In this document: positions 45,046-55,920 of the stretch, one piece after another | How the letters are laid out: the number at the start of each line of letters is the position of its first letter | How positions within the stretch are numbered: position 1 is the stretch's first letter | Assembly (NCBI GenBank): GCA_022495995.1 | Contig: JAFEMH010000988.1 | Span: 402,001-466,000, forward strand | Direction: 5' to 3' | DNA length: 64,000 nucleotides | From: Adenophora triphylla var. japonica | Taxonomy: Eukaryota; Streptophyta; Magnoliopsida; Asterales; Campanulaceae | Notes under the pieces: model-generated | The model's input: the letters and a program-made list of their open reading frames with translations, nothing else | What the model was told of the DNA's origin: nothing | The model's database searches: none | Position numbers and translations under genes: made by a program

Positions 45046-47298
45046 ATGGCTCAAGAACAAAAGAATCCTATTTTGGGGAGTTATTTACTAGGGAAGGATT
45101 ATCCCCGCGATGACCTCACCTTCGATAGGCACGCGCACATCTCCACCGCTGTTCGGGAGGGTTTGGTAAGAGTTTCTTTCTAAACTCTTGATTCTCGTAT
45201 TGCATTGAGCTTGAACCCACTTGAATCCCAACTTCGTCAATGGCTATTCCTTTCTTGTTCTTGTCTAGAACTAGGTTCCTTCTTGCATGCTCTGATTTTG
45301 TGCATTTTTGTTGGATGATTGTTGTTGCATTGTGTGCGTATGAGCCTCCTACACATCATGGATTGTAGGAGAGGTTGATTCGGGTCATCAATAGCATCCT
45401 TGGGTAAGCTTTTCTTGTACGCATGCCAAGTGTTCGATGAAATGCATCAATGAAAATTTTCTTCTATTTCATTGATTTTCTGACATGGAATGATTTCTAA
45501 TGTTGCCCTTTTTGTTTTTCCTCTGTTTTGCAGTCATATAGGCCGACGAAGAATTGTCGAGTGAGCCCGAAACTGGCTAGAGCGGTGTGGGACAAGATCA
45601 AGGACCTTGAGGGAGTTCGAGATAGGGTGGCCCAAACGGGGCTATTGACCTTTGTTGATAATCTTCGGGGGATAAGACGGACTCCCCAAGTTCTTCAGGC
45701 GATCCGGGAGAGGTGGTGGGATACTACCCACACTGTTCATTTGCGCTTCGGGGAAGCGACTATGACTCCGACTGATTTCCTTGCTATCACGGGGCTAGAG
45801 TTCATTGGCGATCCCCTGCCGAAGACTTCGGGTTATAAGCCTGCGGGTCCAGCCGTGTGGAGACAGTTGATCGGTTTCGTCCCTAACAAGGTTAAGGGAT
45901 TTGCTGCTGAGCTAACACCCCTCCGGCGTCAGATTGAGGATTATGCGCTCAAGCCGAATGCAGTCACTGATTGATTGGTGAGAGGTGCCCTCTGGTATAT
46001 CCTTTCTGAGACCATCTTCGCGAACCACTCTTCTACGGCTCGTCTTTCTCTATTAGGTTTGTTGGTGAATCTGGATGAGGTGAGTGGATACGATTGGGGC
46101 TCAGCGGGGCTGGCCTTCTGCTACCATGCCATGGACGAGGCGTGTAGGCACACAAAGGATTCCCTGTCGGGGTATTCTTATGCCTGGGAGGTATGATCTT
46201 GGTTCTGTTTCTGTTCCCTGTATGCTTTGTTTGTGTTTCATACTGAATTCGCTCTGTTTTCTTGTACAGATATGGGGCTATACTGTCCTTGGGCTGTACA
46301 GGTTTGAGTTGGAGAGCCGGACCCCTTTGTTCCCGGATATCAGGAGGTGGAGCCACCTCAATCGGAGCGTTGATGAGGAGGAGAATCAGGAGTGGACCCT
46401 GACAGTGGCAGAGGCGAGGACCATGCTGGACACTTTTGAGTATGAGAGGCTGGGCCTTTATCCCTGGACCTTGTTGGAGCGGGAGGTGCATCGTGCTTGG
46501 GATGCTACCGGGATGCAGAGGATGTTGGCATCTCTGGAGGGAGATACTATGTATCTTGGTGAGCGGGTCTTCCCTCAGCATGGCCGGGGTAGATTGCCAT
46601 ATAGCGTGCCGACGGATCCGCCGAGGGCGATGTATCCCACCTACTCCATTCCAAATGATGATTATGCAGGCCTTTTGGTGGGTGATGTGGCGACGGCTTG
46701 TGTTATCCCCGGGGCCTCTTACGCGGAGTTCCTGCCTCGACTGATGGGTCCCCTTCTGGTGGGTGATAGGCGATCGCACACTCGTGGCTCCGCCTCTGCT
46801 TCTGCCTCAGGTTCATCAGCCCCTAGCACTTCTTCCCAGTCTGCCGGTTCTCTGCCTTTTGCGCCAGACTTCGGTCCTCTGAGCTATACTTACATGATGG
46901 GGAGCATGCCAATGGTGGGCCACATCCAGACTCTGGATCACATTCCTGAGGGTTACCGCCTTCCGCCGGATGTCTCATCGGTATGTTTCTGTTCATATCA
47001 TCTCTTGTATTCGTACATATAAGTGTATATGTCCGACTTCATCAGAGCATTTCTCTTCTTTTGTTGTCAGGTCACCCTGTCCGCGGCCGATTACAACCGT
47101 GGAGCGACCAAGATAGCGGGACTGATGGCCCTGGTGTCGGATCTGTCTGAGAGGCTGTTCCATAAGGATTTTTTGGCGGCCTCGACAGTGGCCTCGGCGG
47201 TGACCCCTACTTGCGGAGCCAAGAGGTCGAGGAGGGATGGTAGCCCCCGTGGTGGTGATGGCGGAGGTGCCGGCAGCTCGGGCGACTTGATGGCATGA
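45046..47298 (+). pseudogene. E3 plant mobile domain (PMD) gene, four exons, one in-frame stop
   Basis: Exons 45046-45165, 45534-46190, 46270-46980 and 47071-47298, with three phase-0 GT-AG introns at the same places as in the E1 copy. Exon 2 holds RERWWDTTHTVHLRFGEATM and DFLAITGLEF, the PMD core. Exon 3 holds MYLGERVFPQHG and a Ser-rich stretch. Exon 4 ends in a basic RSRRDGSPRGGDGG region. One TGA (45972-45974) interrupts exon 2 between the PMD core and the conserved VRGALWYILSETIF segment; otherwise the 571-codon frame is open. It is antisense to the E3 retrotransposon genes and is followed by the DUF7745 gene in the same direction. A single base change separates it from an intact frame, so it may have been functional recently. 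Role unproven. Confidence 0.87.
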
Positions 47299-47649
47299 TC
47301 CCCTCCTTTTCTCTCTATTTGATTTCTGATGATCTGTACATATTGGCCGTGTGGGCCCAGACAATTTTTCTTTTTCTTTGTTACCTGTTAGGAACAAGTA
47401 GGTAGCACAAAAACAATGGTTTTCTTAATCCCTAATCCTAGGTCTAATTAGTTAGTTAATTAACTTTCTCGACTTTCCATGTTTTTGGAGATGGAATGGA
47501 ATGGCCATCAAGGCCACAATTTTAAGCTTGATCTTGGTGTTGCACTACATATTATGAACTGTATGCGCAGGTTTTTTCGAGACTTGCTTCGTCAAGTCGG
47601 GGCTAGATTGTTGTTTGAGCAGAACTATTGATGTTTTGCCGTAGCGATA

Positions 47650-47680
47650 TCTCGCGCGGGACAAGGTATCTCGCATGAGA
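47650..47680. promoter_or_regulatory. Palindrome pair upstream of E3 DUF7745 gene
   Basis: TCTCGCGCGGGA at 47650-47661 (one mismatch from the E3 palindrome) and TCTCGCATGAGA at 47669-47680, centres 19 bp apart. They lie 164-194 bp before the start codon at 47844. Confidence 0.8.
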
Positions 47681-47843
47681 CACGCTATCCAGACAGATTT
47701 CTCTTCCTTTTCGAACAGAATTTTGTCAGTTTTCCCTATAAAATCACCCTGTAGTCCGGCCAGATAACACATCCTAGCCTTTCAAACTCTAGAGATATTC
47801 TGTTAGGGCGAAACTCTTGGCTTCTTCTTCAACCCTATGATCC

Positions 47844-49341
47844 ATGTCTTCCAAGGAGATTGCCCCAACGTCCATGATTGTCGATGATTTTTCTCTGTCG
47901 TCTGAAGTGATTGAATCTTTCAAGCAAGCATCAAGAGATTTTGTGAGGTCGTTTCGCAACCGATCTCGCAATAGGTTCATAGCAGAATTCGGATTCAGAA
48001 TCCTTTTCACCTTGAAGAACCTCCAACCGGATTGGAATGCATTTGCGGGGTCTTTGCTAGATTTTGGGATCCCTCTATTCATCTTTTCAATTTTTTTTGA
48101 ATGAGATGGTGCCTACTGTGGAGGAATTTGCTATTATCTTGGATATGCCTTTGACCGGTGAGATTGCTGTTCCTAAGTACCATAGGAATCATTCAGAGGC
48201 TTTGAATGAGTTGTTAGGGATCCCCCTTGATACTTGCTATGAGTTGGTTCACCGCAAGTGGGTTGATTGCTCTTCTTTCCCTGAGCGATTCAGCGGGGAT
48301 TCAGATGATGATGCCTTTCATGCCTATAAACGGAACTTTCTGGCCCTTTCTCTTTTCGGAGATGTTTTATTCAAGTGCAGGGATGGCCTGGTTGACTCCC
48401 AACTGGTGGAAATTGTTCTGCAGGCTAGAAAACGTTCTAGGAACATTATTTCGCTAATCTTGGGTGAAACCCTGCATGGTCTTGATGAGCTGCATAGGAC
48501 CGGTGCTATGACTCAAGGGAGTCCTCTTCTGTTGACTATTTGGCTTAGGGAGCATCTCAAGTTGGTAGGCCCCCCGTTGGAATATTCCCCGTACACATAT
48601 CATACGCGAAAGTTGTTGATCAAGGATCTTTCGGCGGATGAATGGGCTGAGTTGATTGCGAAGACCGAAAATGCTGACATTCTTTGGTGTCCACCTTATT
48701 GGAGGTTGAACAAGTATGTTGCCAATACCAAGGGTTTTGACAGGGTTGTTCTTTCGGGTTTGCGAGATTCCTCCTTTTATTTTCCCAAGCGGGTGCTCCG
48801 TCAGCTTGGTCAGCAGCAGGATACTTATCTTTTCGAGGGAGCTTCTCGTGAAGTGTCTTACATTGGTGTAGAGTTTGCGCAGGCGCTAGCTCAAGCATGG
48901 GGCGAAGGAAATAGTCGGGACCGCTGGTCGAACCTTCGGACTTTTAATGCAAGTATCTTCTTATCCGACAAGTACTTGGATTGGTTTCTTCATACCGGCC
49001 ACCCTAGTGTGGAGAAGATTGATGATCTGCGACTTTCACTGCTAGGGGATTCTTTTGTGGCTAGCAGTACTCTGCGAAGGAGCGAGGCTCAGTCTGATCC
49101 TGCTAATGTACGAACCGATTCGACCCAGGATTTTCTTGACGGGGATTGGTATGAGAGGCGAGGCAAAGGGATGCCTGGAAAGACGCAAGCTTTAGATAGG
49201 CCCAATGTCTTCAAAAGGCTTTCGGAGTCTGTCTTTGATCGTCTTGAGGGATGCTCTGCTTTGAGGGGCTCAAAGCGCAGGAAGGATCGCGAAGACGGTG
49301 GTGACCATGTCCGCCGGCCTACCAAGTCAATGAAAGGCTAG
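47844..49341 (+). pseudogene. E3 DUF7745-like gene (one frameshift in a T-run)
   Basis: It starts at ATG 47844 (MSSKEIAPTSMIVDDFSLSS). The first frame is open to a run of eight T at about 48087-48095, where a one-base shift is needed. The next frame continues with LNEMVPTVEEFAIILDMPLT, ILGETLHGLDEL and PLLLTIWLREHLKL to the stop at 49341. The C-terminus is basic (KRRKDREDGG). Order and motifs match the E1 (8343-6815) and E2 (61096-59594) copies. The break lies in a homopolymer, so it could be a sequencing error. The family has no known enzyme activity. Confidence 0.82.
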
Positions 49342-49658
49342 ATCTTAAGGAGTACCAAGAGATTGCTTCGATAGATCATTAGTTTTTATTTTATTAGTAT
49401 CTTTTTTCAAGGTTATTAGCTTAGCAAATTAGTCGTTGTGGTTAGGATTTCCCTTTTGTCATTAATAAAATGCATTCGATTAATAAAGGACAAAAGTGGA
49501 TTTATTTATTTGATTAGATCGAAACCGAAGGCTGTCTACGTTCCTCTTTTACATCAATTAAATAAGAGGCTCAGATCTAACGTAGTTCATTTTTGAGAAA
49601 AAAAAGGACAAAATACGGCTTCATGCCGAGGGATAATCTCGCGCGAGACAAGGCCCCT

Positions 49659-49692
<34 letters not shown>

Positions 49693-49828
49693 CACACCCT
49701 TTCTTCTGCCTAGACCGCCCCTTTGGGTTTTCAATCTAGCGGGCTTCTTTTCTTGTGCGAGCTCTAATTTTTGCCTAGGCCGTCCTTTTCGGGATTTTCA
49801 ACCTAGTGTAAGTGCTCCAATTTGAGCT
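49342..49828. other. E3 region between DUF7745 gene and (lost) integrase
   Basis: It holds the reversed post-integrase motif (49530-49588), an extra E3 palindrome TCTCGCGCGAGA at 49637-49648, a T-run at 49659-49689 and the reverse complement of E2 59155-59240. No gene. Confidence 0.65.
49637..49648. promoter_or_regulatory. Extra E3 palindrome near the convergent gene ends
   Basis: A perfect TCTCGCGCGAGA, about 300 bp after the DUF7745 stop codon. It is not in a promoter position of any visible gene. Confidence 0.7.
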
Positions 49829-51561
49829 TGTTAGTATTTTCGTTAGAAAATTAACGAAAGTTATAACATTCCTAACAATTCCTAACATTCCTAACATTTC
49901 TAACCAAGTAAGGGTAGATTAGGGATTGCCAAAAAAAGATAAATCAAAGAAAGAATCAAAAAAGCAAAAGAAATGGTCAAAAACCCGAAATAGAAATGGC
50001 TGGGACATTTTCTGTTGCTTAATTTGAATTTTATTCCTTGTGTCCAAAGCCTGAAGCTGTAATTAATGAACAGTGCACGCTGCAGATCATGTCCGCGCGG
50101 ATGGTTATGCATTTTTCAGAGGGCTATAAATTGAGGCCTTCAGTCTCAGAAATAAGGGAGAAGAAACACAATTTGTAACTGCACCTTGGCGAAAATAGTG
50201 AGAAAACAGTGAGAATTCTCTAGAATTGTCACCTTTTTCTCAACTATTCACCCAAAATCACACTCACTCAAACACTCTCATATTCAAGCCTCAAACACTC
50301 TTACATTCAAGCCAAAAACTTCAAAATACAAAGAAGATTGGTAAACCCTCCTTCTCCTTACCCTAAACTCCTTCATGCATACATTTTCAAACTCCAAAAT
50401 GTAGTTTGTTCATCTTCTTGTATTAGATCCAAGAAGATCACCATGGAAGTTCATCTCCATGGATGATCTTCTACAAGGATCAACATTATTTTCAAAGTAT
50501 TCTTACTTACTTGCAAAGAAAACACATTTTCAAAACCCTAAAACTCATTTTCATACATCAAATCTCATTTTCAAAGGATAAAATTCCCCTTCCCAAGCAA
50601 ATGAAGTGCTTAGTCCTAATGTACCCCAAGGATGGTTTGATATAGTTGATTCACCACTAAAATGTCAAGTGATCACTAATCAAAACCTAGGGAAATGGGG
50701 ACAAGCATGGATGCCAAATCCCCTTTTAAATCATGTTTTTCTTCAAGAAGAAATTGTTGTCCAGTAGCAATTTTTTCTAAGACCCCAGTCCATGGTCTAA
50801 TTTTTTGGACACAGATAAACTTGGAATTTGGTGTTGACTACCAAACACTTTTTGTAGACAACATCCAGAGATTTCCAGACATATTTTTACTTTATTTTTT
50901 TCGTGAGTAAAACTCCATTTTCCAAATTTTATTTTGAAGGTCAGATCACCAGTCTCTGGGAGTCCAGATCTCATATCTGAGATTTGCAGAAGGTTTTGAG
51001 TCCTCAAATCTTCTCCAAAATGAAAAATTCTTTCACAGAAATCTTATTTGAGGTGTCTGGAACAACTTTCATTCTCTGAGTTTTCTCAGATTATGAAGCT
51101 TTGAAGCCCTTAAATCAATTTCAAAGTCAAGTGTCAACTACCTTTTTCATTCTGGCAGAAGTGGTTTCCAGCTTCCAAAAATCTTTTGAGTACCAAAACT
51201 CAACCCATAAATCACACCAAAAATCATAGGATTTTTCCAAAGTCTAATAAAGAATTCCCAATTTTTACTTTCCTCAGTTTCAACTTATTTTGGCCAAAGT
51301 AACACACACACACACACACACAAACAAATAGTTTTTAGCTTGGAAGACTCGTTTTACGAGGCATTCCGGGTGCACACTAACGTCCTTCCCGGCGTGTAAC
51401 ATGACCTCCGAACCCAAATCTCTAATCTCGGGCATTTTTCAAAGTTTTGGCCCTTAAAATAAAAATGGCGTGGCGACTCCGGTCTTTTTTCGATTGGTTT
51501 TTCAAAGAAACAAAAATTTCAAAAGACCCTTTCGGAAAAATTTTGGTGGCACATCATCACA
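49829..51561 (+). repeat. E2 5' LTR (about 1.73 kb)
   Basis: It starts TGTTAGTATTTTCG, where similarity to the E3 3' region has ended, and ends CATCATCACA one base before the primer-binding site. TATA box TATAAA at 50125-50130. A (CA)n run is at 51301-51321, and the conserved stem-loop CTCGTTTTACGAG is at 51348-51360. The left boundary is a best guess. Confidence 0.7.
50092..50101. promoter_or_regulatory. Palindrome in E2 LTR U3
   Basis: TCCGCGCGGA, 23 bp before the TATA box. The same core forms TATCCGCGCGGATA upstream of the E2 DUF7745 gene. The position relative to TATA matches the last palindrome in the E1 LTR. Confidence 0.7.
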
Positions 51562-51562
51562 G

Positions 51563-51580
51563 TGGCGACTCCGCTGGGGA
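51563..51580 (+). other. E2 primer-binding site
   Basis: TGGCGACTCCGCTGGGGA, of the type found in Tat/Ogre elements, which I recall as complementary to a tRNA-Arg. The tRNA identity was not checked. Confidence 0.75.
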
Positions 51581-53057
51581 ATGAATTAAGCTTTTTCTAA
51601 AAAAAATGATATTTGGTATATTGGTGGAAACCATTAAACTTCCCGTTATCGCCTCCTAACACGAGTCGGGGATAAATTGTGGTTTAACAATCCCACGTAC
51701 CGGTATCATTGTTTTCAAAAAAAAAGGAAAAGCTTTTGAGGGTCAAGCTTCCGTCCCGGCATTTAAAATCATTTGTGGTGTGTGTTGATTTTTCACATTT
51801 TCGTGTTGTTTTGGCCGCCTCGAAAAAGTCAAAATTTTGACTGTTGGACCCGTTGCCTCGGATTTTGAATTATGTGCTTATGTGTTATTTGCTTTCAAAA
51901 AAAAAAATTTCAAAAAAAAAATTCAAAAAAAAAAAAAGATTTTCAAAAAAAAAAGAATTTTCGAGAAAAAAATCATGCATCATTCTTTTTAAGACACATG
52001 AAAAATTTCTATTTTACTCAGAAAAAGAAGATAGATTGCTTGCACACTACGCGCACATGACCTTACACTGCACACTACGTCCCTAACCCGGGGAAATCCT
52101 TGTCGCGGCCCGTTTGGTCTTATTACGCCTTTCGGTGCAAGCACAGGACTACCCAAACATCCCATGGAGCCTCGTGTCGACCATGCACTTGTCTGTGACA
52201 CACTTTGTCCGAGACCCGGTTGGTTTTTAGTACAGTGCATGTCATGCCCTGTACGTGTATAGACCTTTCCTTTCAAGCCTTTGTCGGCACACCGACTCAA
52301 TATCTTTCGGGGACCCTAATCGGTCGAAGTCATGCCGGTTTTCCGCCGCGAGACTTTGACCAAGATATTGACCGGCGCCTTGACTTCGGCTCTCGGCGGC
52401 ACAAATTATACACGACTCCCGGCATGACCTTTGAGTCATCAAGGATTAATGATTATTCCATGCCTAATTACGGCTTAATTGACGACAAGTCAAGATCAAT
52501 TGTGGACATTTATCGGTCAAATCATGCCGACTTTTTGTCGAGCCCTCGGACATGATCTTGACTTTGACGTCAGCTTTGTCCGTAATTTACATCGAATGCT
52601 CGTTAAGACTCGATTACCCGCCAGACTTTTAGGATCGTTTTTCTTTCGGTCGGTGGGACCCGCTTGCCCTATAAGACCCTCGCCGGTGTCCACCTGGGAG
52701 GTCGAAATACGGGTGGAATACGAGGGCTTATAGACGTAGTGACGGGGCCCAGATCCGGGATCAGAGTAGTTTGCGAAAAAGAAGAGCAATCTTTTCCAAC
52801 CGATTAGGTTAATAAAACATGTTTTAAGTAAACAAGAACAAATAACCGCATGTTGCATGAGCCCAAAGCCCAAACACTTACCTTCCTTCAATCCCTAAAT
52901 CTCTGAACCCTCGTGTCTTTTCCCCCGCAGCTCCTCACAAAGGTTGGTTTCGGGCACCGGGTCACCGTTTGATCGGTTGGGAAGAGTCAAGTGCATCATC
53001 GGCTTCGCCGTTTGTTCCGACTCGGGTTTCGAATGTACGCATCGGCCCGGTAATGAC
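51581..53057 (+). other. E2 untranslated leader
   Basis: No supported coding sequence. A- and T-rich first part (A-runs at 51896-51970), then sequence related to the E1 leader (52020-52850 against E1 1-900). Confidence 0.65.
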
Positions 53058-54270
53058 ATGAACCATACCACTCCGTCTTCCAAAATCCCTCAGACAGACC
53101 TGCATTGGATCCAGTTGGTAGAACAGATGAGACTTCGACATGAGGCTCAAATTGACGACCTTCTGGGGGTTGTCGCAAGTCATGGTTTGACTATCAGTCT
53201 CAATTCCGATGGCACTTTTACCGCAAAGAGGAAAGAAGGTTCTCCTCCCATTCTTAATCATCATATCAAGATGCTACCCCAAGATTCCTATGTCTCCACC
53301 GCGGGACTCCCGCCGTCGACCTACGGGGCAGCGGCCCCCCAACGGCAATTCAAAGGGTCACCATTCCAACGGCGATCGGGGACGAAAGAGTTCGGCATAC
53401 CGTCGGCTATCCCCTCTCAAAGTGATACCGATCCCACAGATATCGGCATGAGTAGTGAAGATCGGGAAACTTGATGGAGGAAATATGGTCGGCCATCAAA
53501 GCTCTTGAGGAACGCCGGAACAAACAACAAGCCTGGATTGAAGAGGCCACACGCCATTTCGGGACATTAACAATCTCCCAGCGGCGGGGCTCCACGAAGG
53601 ACAAACGTATGCTGTTCCCCGGGACCTTAATACCTCTCATTACCACTGCGAGTCCAACCATTTGCTTCCGAGATGAGCCCAACGGCGGATCTCCCGGACC
53701 AGTTCAACTCAAAGTCATTCCAGCCCGCTCAACGAGGTCCCAAATCCACCACCCGGTAGTAGAACACATTTGGTGGGATATTTGTGGCTGTCCCAGCCTT
53801 GAAAGGGACTATCAAGGCTGGATACACGAGGACCGTCCTCCTAAGAAGAAGAAAATTTCCTCCCGGCGAAATTGAAAGAGAGGTTCGAGGTGGTGATACC
53901 GGTGTGGGTACGCTCGGGGAGCCATGCAGGGGATTTGATTACTATGTACTCTACTCCGGCCCGGTCTTCCCCAAAGCAAACGGGGATAGAAAAGCCAAAA
54001 AGCCTTGCCAACGATAGAATTGAGACCCTCGGACACCGAGAATACGTAGATGCAGGGAAATTTTCTTGCCCGATCGAGAAATCTATCACCCCGCGGGATC
54101 GGCCAAAGTTCGGTTGTCCGGCTCAGAGTGTACAGACGAAGAAAGACCAACGCCGGTTTGGCGCTCGCACTCAATCAATATCTTGGCGGGGATGGCAACC
54201 GCTACAAACGGCCTCGGCATAACCCGGGGCTTCGGCTAAGGTTCTACCTCGCAAGAAAAAGGCACGAAGT
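53058..54270 (+). pseudogene. E2 gag remnant
   Basis: ATG 53058 opens MNHTTPSSKIPQTDLHWIQL and LNSDGTFTAKR, which corresponds to the Gag N-terminus. A second piece (EEIWSAIKALEERRNKQQAW, from 53474) resembles the E1 Gag start. The remaining sequence to 54270 reads only in short pieces of changing frame. The capsid-like core and knuckle seen in E1 are not found, so a large part of gag is deleted or badly decayed. Confidence 0.65.
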
Positions 54271-54276
54271 GGCGGC

Positions 54277-55044
54277 TTGATGACTCTCTTTCTCCGAGAC
54301 AAGCACCAAATCTATGATCCCCGCCTATATGGTAGCATGATCACCTTCTGCGACGAAGATTTGCCAAGAGATGTTTCCCAGCACAATGAAGCTTTGTACA
54401 TCACCATTAAGCTCAACACCGTATCGCTCCCTGGAGTATTGGTGGATAATGGATCGGCCATTAATGTCCTTCCCCTTAGCATGATGCGGGCCCTGCGCAT
54501 CAATGAAAGGCATATGATCCCATCTACCCGGATTATCAAGGCCTACGACGGCTCGTCTCGTCCCATCACGGGGACGGTGACTGCGGAACTGCAGTACGAA
54601 ACCCAAATGGTGCCAGCGAAGTTCCATGTAATGGATATCCCATCCGAGTTCACAGCCCTATTAGGACGCCCTTGGTTGCATCACATGAAAGCCATAGCTT
54701 CCACCCTCCACCAATGCGTCAAATTCATTAACCGACAAGGGGACCTTGAAGTCATAAGGGGTGACAGTTTCCTCATAGGGAACGAAGCAGAGACCGTCAC
54801 TAAGCATGCTCTTAGCCAGACACCGGGGCTACCTCCTCCGAATCGACCAAGGGACTATCGGGGCAAGTCTCATCAGAATCCCCCAGAATCCGGTGATGCC
54901 AATTATGTCAACGCACTCAAGCGAGCAGACTCCGAAGAAGTTCGATTCATCAAATTCAATTGTCATTTCCAACATTTGGAGGCATCTTTGGAAGGAAACA
55001 TTGAACACCGCCATGATACGAGGCACACAAACCCCGGTCCCTAA
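54277..55044 (+). pseudogene. E2 protease region
   Basis: An open frame of 255 codons with VDNGSAINVLPLSMMRALRI (catalytic Asp codon 54445-54447), AYDGSSRPITG and LLGRPWLHHM, then LHQCVKFINRQGDLEVIRG. It corresponds to E1 3160-3590. It lacks its own natural start, since it should be the C-terminal part of Gag-Pro, so the broken gag upstream leaves it a fragment although the protease itself is open. Confidence 0.85.
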
Positions 55045-55920
55045 TCACGGCTTTGTCACCATTCTTCAAACCCACTCTCGACCACGCCAAGCCGGGAAAT
55101 TTTCATGATAAAGATCGACAAGCATCGTCATACTCAACTCGAATCTATGAACGTCGTGTGGGACGTCCTCCTTCTTGAAGCACTGCTAAGCCTTTCCGCT
55201 CAAGCATGGGGCATGAGATTTTCCGGCGGCACACCAAGACGCAATACGTCCTTACATACGGATTGAGCGGTCGGATTGTGACGAGATAGAATTCCCCATA
55301 ATTGAGGAAGATCCCTACATCCACATGCTCAGTTTTCGGGCGCCAAACACAATTGATTGGTTCGAGACAAAGAGATGATAGCAATGAGCGAGGAAGGAGG
55401 ACGAAACGAGACGGCCCGAGTCATGAGGCCTCGACGGCAATGCCGCTAAAGGAATTGGGAAACTCTCTCGGGCCCGTCCGCGACCAAAGAAGAAATGATC
55501 ACCAAGCTTGGATTGGTCCCCGTCCCTTTGTGTCAACCTTTGTAAAGTCCTCAGGAGTCTCTCATTGTTGAGTTTGAGTCTTAAGTCGTCCGATGGCCTC
55601 ACGCACGAAGACCACGAAATTGTAGCCAATCTTGTATTCCCTTTTATTCTCAATGAAATGACGAACCTTTCAGTATCCCTTGATTGCCACTTTAACTAAT
55701 GATGAATTAACTAATAATCTAAAAACAGGTTAATAACGATTCACTAGATGAAGAAGCGAGACACATTAAATGAACAATATATCAAAGAAATCTTTAAGCG
55801 GGTTATCCGGAAAGAGGAAAATCGAGCCCAAGTGCCGAAGAGATTTTGACGAGTGTGAATTTGGGAGGCTGCGGAAGAGCCTAAAGAGACGCCTTGATTG
55901 GTAGTTTCTTCGAAGGGAGA
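55045..55920 (+). other. E2 spacer between protease and RT, intron-like
   Basis: No long frame. 55560-55890 is similar to E1 4430-4740, including TTAACTAATGATGA and CTAATAATC...AACAGGTTAATAAC (55692-55740), which could be a branch point and acceptor. Protease C-terminal remnants are at 55045-55400. Confidence 0.6.

Larger units (their letters stand above)
42907..49828 (-). mobile_element. Tat-class element E3, 3' half, in reverse orientation
   Basis: The 3' LTR is at 42907-43886 (leftmost), followed rightward by tandem repeats, a PMD gene and a DUF7745-like gene on the plus strand (antisense to the element), and the post-integrase motif reversed at 49530-49588. The poly-T tract and GCCTAG..CCGCCC..TTTTCAACCTAG stretch at 49665-49800 is the reverse complement of E2 59155-59240. 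Integrase and everything before it are replaced by E2 at 49829. E3 is inserted in the SIRE 3' LTR at 42907. Confidence 0.85.

Noticed and set aside
46033..46779. Minus-strand open frame of 248 codons
   Set aside because: Shadow of E3 PMD exons 2 and 3.
51301..51321. CA microsatellite in the E2 LTR
   Set aside because: A common simple repeat with no special context.
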